From NCBI RefSeq assembly GCF_000382485.1, contig NZ_AORY01000001.1, positions 248,001 to 312,000 on the forward strand: a DNA stretch of 64,000 nucleotides, in the 5' to 3' direction. Position numbers and translations under genes: made by a program. This document shows positions 61,064 through 64,000 of this stretch, piece by piece (position 1 is the stretch's first letter; each line of letters starts with the position of its first letter). Source of the stretch: Sphingomonas sp. Mn802worker (GTDB taxonomy: Bacteria > Pseudomonadota > Alphaproteobacteria > Sphingomonadales > Sphingomonadaceae). The notes beneath the pieces are model-generated. The model was not told the origin of the DNA. It worked only from the letters and a program-made list of their open reading frames with translations, and searched no databases.

Positions 61064-61750
61064 TCACGCCTGCCGCATCACCCATGGCTGTTCGCGAAAC
61101 CATTTGGTGACGATGTACTTGACGCCCTCCACCACCGGCATCCCTTCGTGCAGCGTGCGCGTGTTGGGGCGACCGTCTGCTTCCATGTTGTTCCACGCGA
61201 GCAACATGCCGCGCCGCGGCACCGCACGCACGCCGCCCTGCGGGAACCAGGTCGCGCCGCCCTCCTCCACCTCGTTCAGGTAGATCATCGCCGTCCAGGT
61301 GCGCTGCCCGCCGCTCGCCTGCATCCTGGGCCAGTAGCTTTCGCCCTCATGGAAATAATCGTGGTGGGTGCGGAAATGCTGGCCCGGCGCGTAGCGCTGC
61401 CCCTGCATCGTCTCGCCGTGTGCGGGGTCGAGCCCGAGCGCGCCGGCGATCAACTCGTCGACCGCGCGGATGTCGGGCGCGGTGCGATCCATGTCGCAGC
61501 TGTCGCTGGTACGGTTGGCGCTCTTGCCCGTGTCGGACAGCAGCGTCGAGGGTCGGCGCTGCCGCTCGATCAGCGCGACGAGATGGTCACAGGTGGCGTC
61601 GTCAAGAAAGCCGAGGCAGCGGTATGCCTGGATCGTCTCGCTCGGCAGCCGCGTCATGCGCGGATCGGCGTCAAGCCGCGCGGCGACCTGCGCGCCGATG
61701 CCAGCGCGGGCGGCCGAAGGGTGACCGGGGGGTACGCTCGTCGTGACCAT
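61064..61750 (-). CDS. 2-oxoglutarate/Fe(II) dioxygenase, prolyl-4-hydroxylase type
   Basis: 228 residues from ATG 61750. Jelly-roll dioxygenase: metal ligands His and Asp in FRTHHDYFHEGESYW, distal His in TRTLHEGMPVVEGVKYIVTKWFRE, and the Lys that binds 2-oxoglutarate in the same segment. WTAMIYLNEVEEGGATWFPQGGVRAVPRRGMLLAW matches the prolyl-4-hydroxylase subset. Substrate not known. Confidence 0.88.
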   Translation of the reverse strand: MVTTSVPPGHPSAARAGIGAQVAARLDADPRMTRLPSETIQAYRCLGFLDDATCDHLVALIERQRRPSTLLSDTGKSANRTSDSCDMDRTAPDIRAVDELIAGALGLDPAHGETMQGQRYAPGQHFRTHHDYFHEGESYWPRMQASGGQRTWTAMIYLNEVEEGGATWFPQGGVRAVPRRGMLLAWNNMEADGRPNTRTLHEGMPVVEGVKYIVTKWFREQPWVMRQA

Positions 61751-61811
61751 GCCCTTCACTCGCAAGTCGATGCGGGCGAGGCAAGCCTGACCCGCCCGAC
61801 ACCTGATGCGA

Positions 61812-62801
61812 TCACCAGAAGATGTCGTAGATCGCGTCGACGATCTCGCCGGTGTCGACGTCGACCAGCACCGCGTCATTGTAGTAACGCACCCAGCGAT
61901 ATGGGCCATATGGCTCGGGCAAACGATAAGCGAACGGATCGTCGATCCAGTAGCTTTGCGCGAACAGGACCGGCGACAGCCGTACGCCGACGGCGAAGCG
62001 ACGGTAGCCGCCGTTCCAGCCATAGGGCGCATAGTAACGCGGCAGTCGATAGGCGGCGCGATTGCTGTTGCGGTATCCCGACCAGTCGTAGCGGCGCTGC
62101 TGCCGCCAGCCGCGATCCCAATCACGGCCGCGGCCCGCGCTCCAGCCGCGGTCCGATCCGCGCGGCGAAGCGCCCCAGCCCTGTTCGCGGCCGGCGCGGT
62201 TTCCGCGATCGTTCCAGCCGCTACGCCCAGCCCAGTCACGATTCGGTTGCGCACCGTTCCACGCGCGATCACCGCGCCCGCGATCATCCCGGTTGCGCTG
62301 CGATGGCGCGCGGTCCGCCCAATTGCCCTCACCCGGACCGCGCCCGGCCCAGCCGCCGCGTGCGTCGGGCACGCCGCCGTTCTCGCGTGCCCAATCCGGT
62401 GAACGAACACCTCCACGTCCGCCGCCGGGCCGCTCGCCGCGATCCCCGGACGACCAGCCCGCGGCACTGTCCGCTTGCCGCGGTGGGCCACCCGCCGGCC
62501 GGTTCCAGTCACGGTCCGGCGCCGGGGCGCTGATACCCTGTGGACCGGGGCCACGATCAGGTCGTGGACCGCGACCCTCACGGTGCCAATCGCCCCGTGC
62601 CGCACCTTCGGGACGCTGCCAGCCGCCACGGTCGCCGGTGCGCTCCTGCCCCGCCGGTCGTTCGACGCGGCCCTGCGCCTCGACCCGCGCCTGCATGCGC
62701 GCACGCATCATGTCGCGGACCGAGCCGTCCTGCGCGCTCGCCACTCCCGGTACGATCCCCGCCGCGGCTGCGAGCAGCCCGGCAACCAATGACCTGATCA
62801 T
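61812..62801 (-). CDS. RcnB-like secreted protein with long Arg/Gly/Asp/Trp-rich region
   Basis: 329 residues from ATG 62801 (GTG 62813 is possible). Sec signal MIRSLVAGLLAAAAGIVPGVASAQ. Residues ~30-230 are low-complexity and rich in Arg, Gly, Asp, Pro and Trp, probably disordered. The C-terminal ~85 residues (YYAPYGWNGGYRRFAVGVRLSPVLFAQSYWIDDPFAYRLPEPYGPYRWVRYYNDAVLVDVDTGEIVDAIYDIFW) match the RcnB family, which in E. coli affects nickel/cobalt homeostasis. Confidence 0.82.
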   Translation of the reverse strand: MIRSLVAGLLAAAAGIVPGVASAQDGSVRDMMRARMQARVEAQGRVERPAGQERTGDRGGWQRPEGAARGDWHREGRGPRPDRGPGPQGISAPAPDRDWNRPAGGPPRQADSAAGWSSGDRGERPGGGRGGVRSPDWARENGGVPDARGGWAGRGPGEGNWADRAPSQRNRDDRGRGDRAWNGAQPNRDWAGRSGWNDRGNRAGREQGWGASPRGSDRGWSAGRGRDWDRGWRQQRRYDWSGYRNSNRAAYRLPRYYAPYGWNGGYRRFAVGVRLSPVLFAQSYWIDDPFAYRLPEPYGPYRWVRYYNDAVLVDVDTGEIVDAIYDIFW

Positions 62802-63003
62802 TTCGCTACGCACTCCACCACGCCGACCGATCGATCGACACCATCTCGACCGCCACCCGGCGGATCCGGAAGGCGACGGTGAAGTGATGCACGAGGCGTG
62901 TCGAACCGTTGCTGAATTGATGCGTCAGCCAATTGACAGCTAAAGGACCCCGCAGGTCCGCAGCGCTGCTTTACGTACCGGCAGGCGCCGCGTAACCTTC
63001 GTT

Positions 63004-63618
63004 ATGGCCAAGGGAATGACAAGCGCGGTTGCGGTGGAGACGCTCACGCCGGGCAAAGACGCTGTTGCGATCCGCTCGCCCGATCTGACGCCCGCCGCAT
63101 GGCTGGAGGCGGGACAGTCATTGCTGCGGCGCGGCGGTCTGCGCGCGTTGAAGCTGCGTCCGCTTGCCGAGGAGCTGCGCGTCTCGACGGGCAGCTTCTA
63201 TCACCACTTCCGCGACTTCGACGACTATCAGGGCCAGCTGGCGCGTTATTTCTCCGAGGACCAGCTCGGCAGCCTGATCGATGCGCTGGAACGCGCCGCG
63301 CCCGATCCGATCGACCGTATCCGGCTGCTCGGCCAGACGGTGCGGCGGCGGGGATCGTCGCGGCTCGCGATCGCAATGCGCGCCTGGGCGGAAAGCGACC
63401 CGCGCGCACGCGATGCGGTCGAGCGGCACGACACGCTGATGCTCGATTTCCTGGCGCGTTGCCTGACCGCGGCAGGGTTCACCCGCGCAGAGGCGGAGAT
63501 TCGCGCCTATGGACTGATTACCCTGGGGTTGAGCAAGGTGCACGCGCCGCACCTGAACATCGCGACCCTGTTCGACGACCTGCTCGACATCATGATCGCG
63601 CGGGCACCGGTGCCGTGA
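63004..63618 (+). CDS. TetR-family regulator
   Basis: 204 residues. N-terminal TetR helix-turn-helix: AAWLEAGQSLLRRGGLRALKLRPLAEELRVSTGSFYHHFRDFDDY (recognition helix at SFYHHF). The C-terminal ligand domain is all helical. It overlaps the oxidoreductase start (GTGA), so the two may form a self-controlled pair. A 5-bp palindrome GGACC/GGTCC at 62944-62958 lies upstream as a possible operator. Confidence 0.87.
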   Translation: MAKGMTSAVAVETLTPGKDAVAIRSPDLTPAAWLEAGQSLLRRGGLRALKLRPLAEELRVSTGSFYHHFRDFDDYQGQLARYFSEDQLGSLIDALERAAPDPIDRIRLLGQTVRRRGSSRLAIAMRAWAESDPRARDAVERHDTLMLDFLARCLTAAGFTRAEAEIRAYGLITLGLSKVHAPHLNIATLFDDLLDIMIARAPVP

Positions 63619-64000
63619 AGGCGCTGCGCGTCTCCGCATTGTCGGCCGATCTGTCGGGCGTGACGCTGGACAATGTGCCGCCGCCCACGCCCCGCGACGG
63701 AGAGGTGCTGATCCGCGTCCGCGCCGCCGCGCTCAACTATCCCGACGTGCTGATGACGCGCGGTGCGTATCAACTCAAACCGCCGCTGCCGTTCGTACCC
63801 GGCATGGAGGTCGCGGGCGAGATCGTGTCGGGCGACGGCTTCGTACCCGGCATGGAGGTCGCGGGCGAGATCGTGTCGGGCGACGGCTTCGTACCCGGTG
63901 AGGCGGTGGTCGCGGGCACGCGACTGGGTGGCTTTGCCGAGTTCGTTGCAGTCGACGCAGCAACGGTCAGGCGCAAGCCGGCGCAACTGTCGTTTGCTCA
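63615..64000 (+). CDS. NADPH:quinone oxidoreductase-like protein (partial, with in-frame duplication)
   Basis: N-terminal 128 residues of a zinc-independent medium-chain oxidoreductase; the window ends inside it. Start GTG 63615 overlaps the TetR stop. Sequence VPPPTPRDGEVLIRVRAAALNYPDVLMTRGAYQLKPPLPFVPGMEVAGEIV fits the GroES-like domain of quinone oxidoreductases. An exact 48-bp tandem duplication (63792-63839 and 63840-63887) adds 16 residues, FVPGMEVAGEIVSGDG, in frame. Confidence 0.85.
   Translation, partial: MKALRVSALSADLSGVTLDNVPPPTPRDGEVLIRVRAAALNYPDVLMTRGAYQLKPPLPFVPGMEVAGEIVSGDGFVPGMEVAGEIVSGDGFVPGEAVVAGTRLGGFAEFVAVDAATVRRKPAQLSFA
63792..63898 (+). repeat. Exact 48-bp tandem duplication with a partial third copy
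   Basis: Copy 1 63792-63839 and copy 2 63840-63887 are identical; an 11-base remnant TTCGTACCCGG continues at 63888-63898. Length 48 keeps the frame of the surrounding oxidoreductase gene. The 11-base remnant probably marks the repeat that mediated slippage. Confidence 0.95.

Overview
The window is chromosomal DNA from an alphaproteobacterium, most likely a sphingomonad (Sphingomonas or a close relative). The evidence is very high GC, dense coding with many ATGA/GTGA start-stop overlaps, alphaproteobacterial families (RcdA/DUF1465, DUF2794, DUF6481, a RegB/RegA pair after a quinol oxidase operon, PetP-like MarR) and gene orders I associate with sphingomonads. I see no insertion sequences, integrases, phage genes, CRISPR arrays or rRNA. 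One tRNA gene (tRNA-Glu, UUC) is present. Long open frames antisense to real genes are a by-product of GC-rich third positions and are left out.

Layout. 1-4.1 kb: end of a haem-copper quinol oxidase operon (cyoB', cyoC, cyoD), a SURF1 assembly factor, and a RegB/RegA-type redox two-component pair. 4.2-9.2 kb: a membrane protein with a C-terminal SET domain, then a CHASE4 histidine kinase paired with a REC-GGDEF-EAL regulator. 9.2-16.1 kb: MarR regulator plus ROK fructokinase, a hydrolase, glmU-glmS, a Gph-type phosphatase and a VanZ-like protein. 16.1-18.7 kb: a tight four-gene cassette (Tat-signal protein, PqqD-like protein, HPr kinase-related ATPase, nucleotidyltransferase), which is my best candidate for a poorly described system. 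18.8-26.1 kb: complete phosphate module phoR-pstS-pstC-pstA-pstB-phoU-phoB with a three-repeat Pho box before pstS. 26.2-35.2 kb: secreted protein, short-chain dehydrogenase, DUF2794 protein, serine acetyltransferase, TSUP permease, OxyR, moaD/moaE, pgsA, an LplT-like transporter, gamma carbonic anhydrase and nitronate monooxygenase. 35.2-46.9 kb: RcdA, two YdcH-like small proteins, aldehyde dehydrogenase, prepilin peptidase, thiolase, metallo-beta-lactamase-fold hydrolase, ilvE, PetP-like regulator, proC, YbjN-like protein, ubiK, tspO, tlyA and a small hydrolase. 46.9-53.8 kb: dxs, a Zur-like regulator and MerC-like protein, ctaA, rplM-rpsI and a lipoprotein. 53.9-57.7 kb: glycerol catabolism glpK / glpD-glpR with a multi-repeat operator in the divergent promoter. 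57.7-64 kb: spermidine-synthase-like methyltransferase, DUF6481 protein, tRNA-Glu, recJ, a 2-oxoglutarate/Fe(II) dioxygenase, an RcnB-like protein, a TetR regulator and a truncated quinone oxidoreductase containing an exact 48-bp tandem duplication.

How the parts fit. Respiration genes occur at both ends (cyo/SURF1/RegBA and ctaA), which suggests haem A is made and redox state is sensed through the quinone pool. The Pho and Glp modules each carry their own regulator and a visible operator. GlmU/GlmS feed cell-envelope UDP-GlcNAc, and PgsA and Dxs supply phospholipid and isoprenoid precursors. No function in this window was tested. All calls come from reading translated sequence, motifs and gene order, and start codons given as GTG/TTG are chosen from spacing and ribosome-binding sites.
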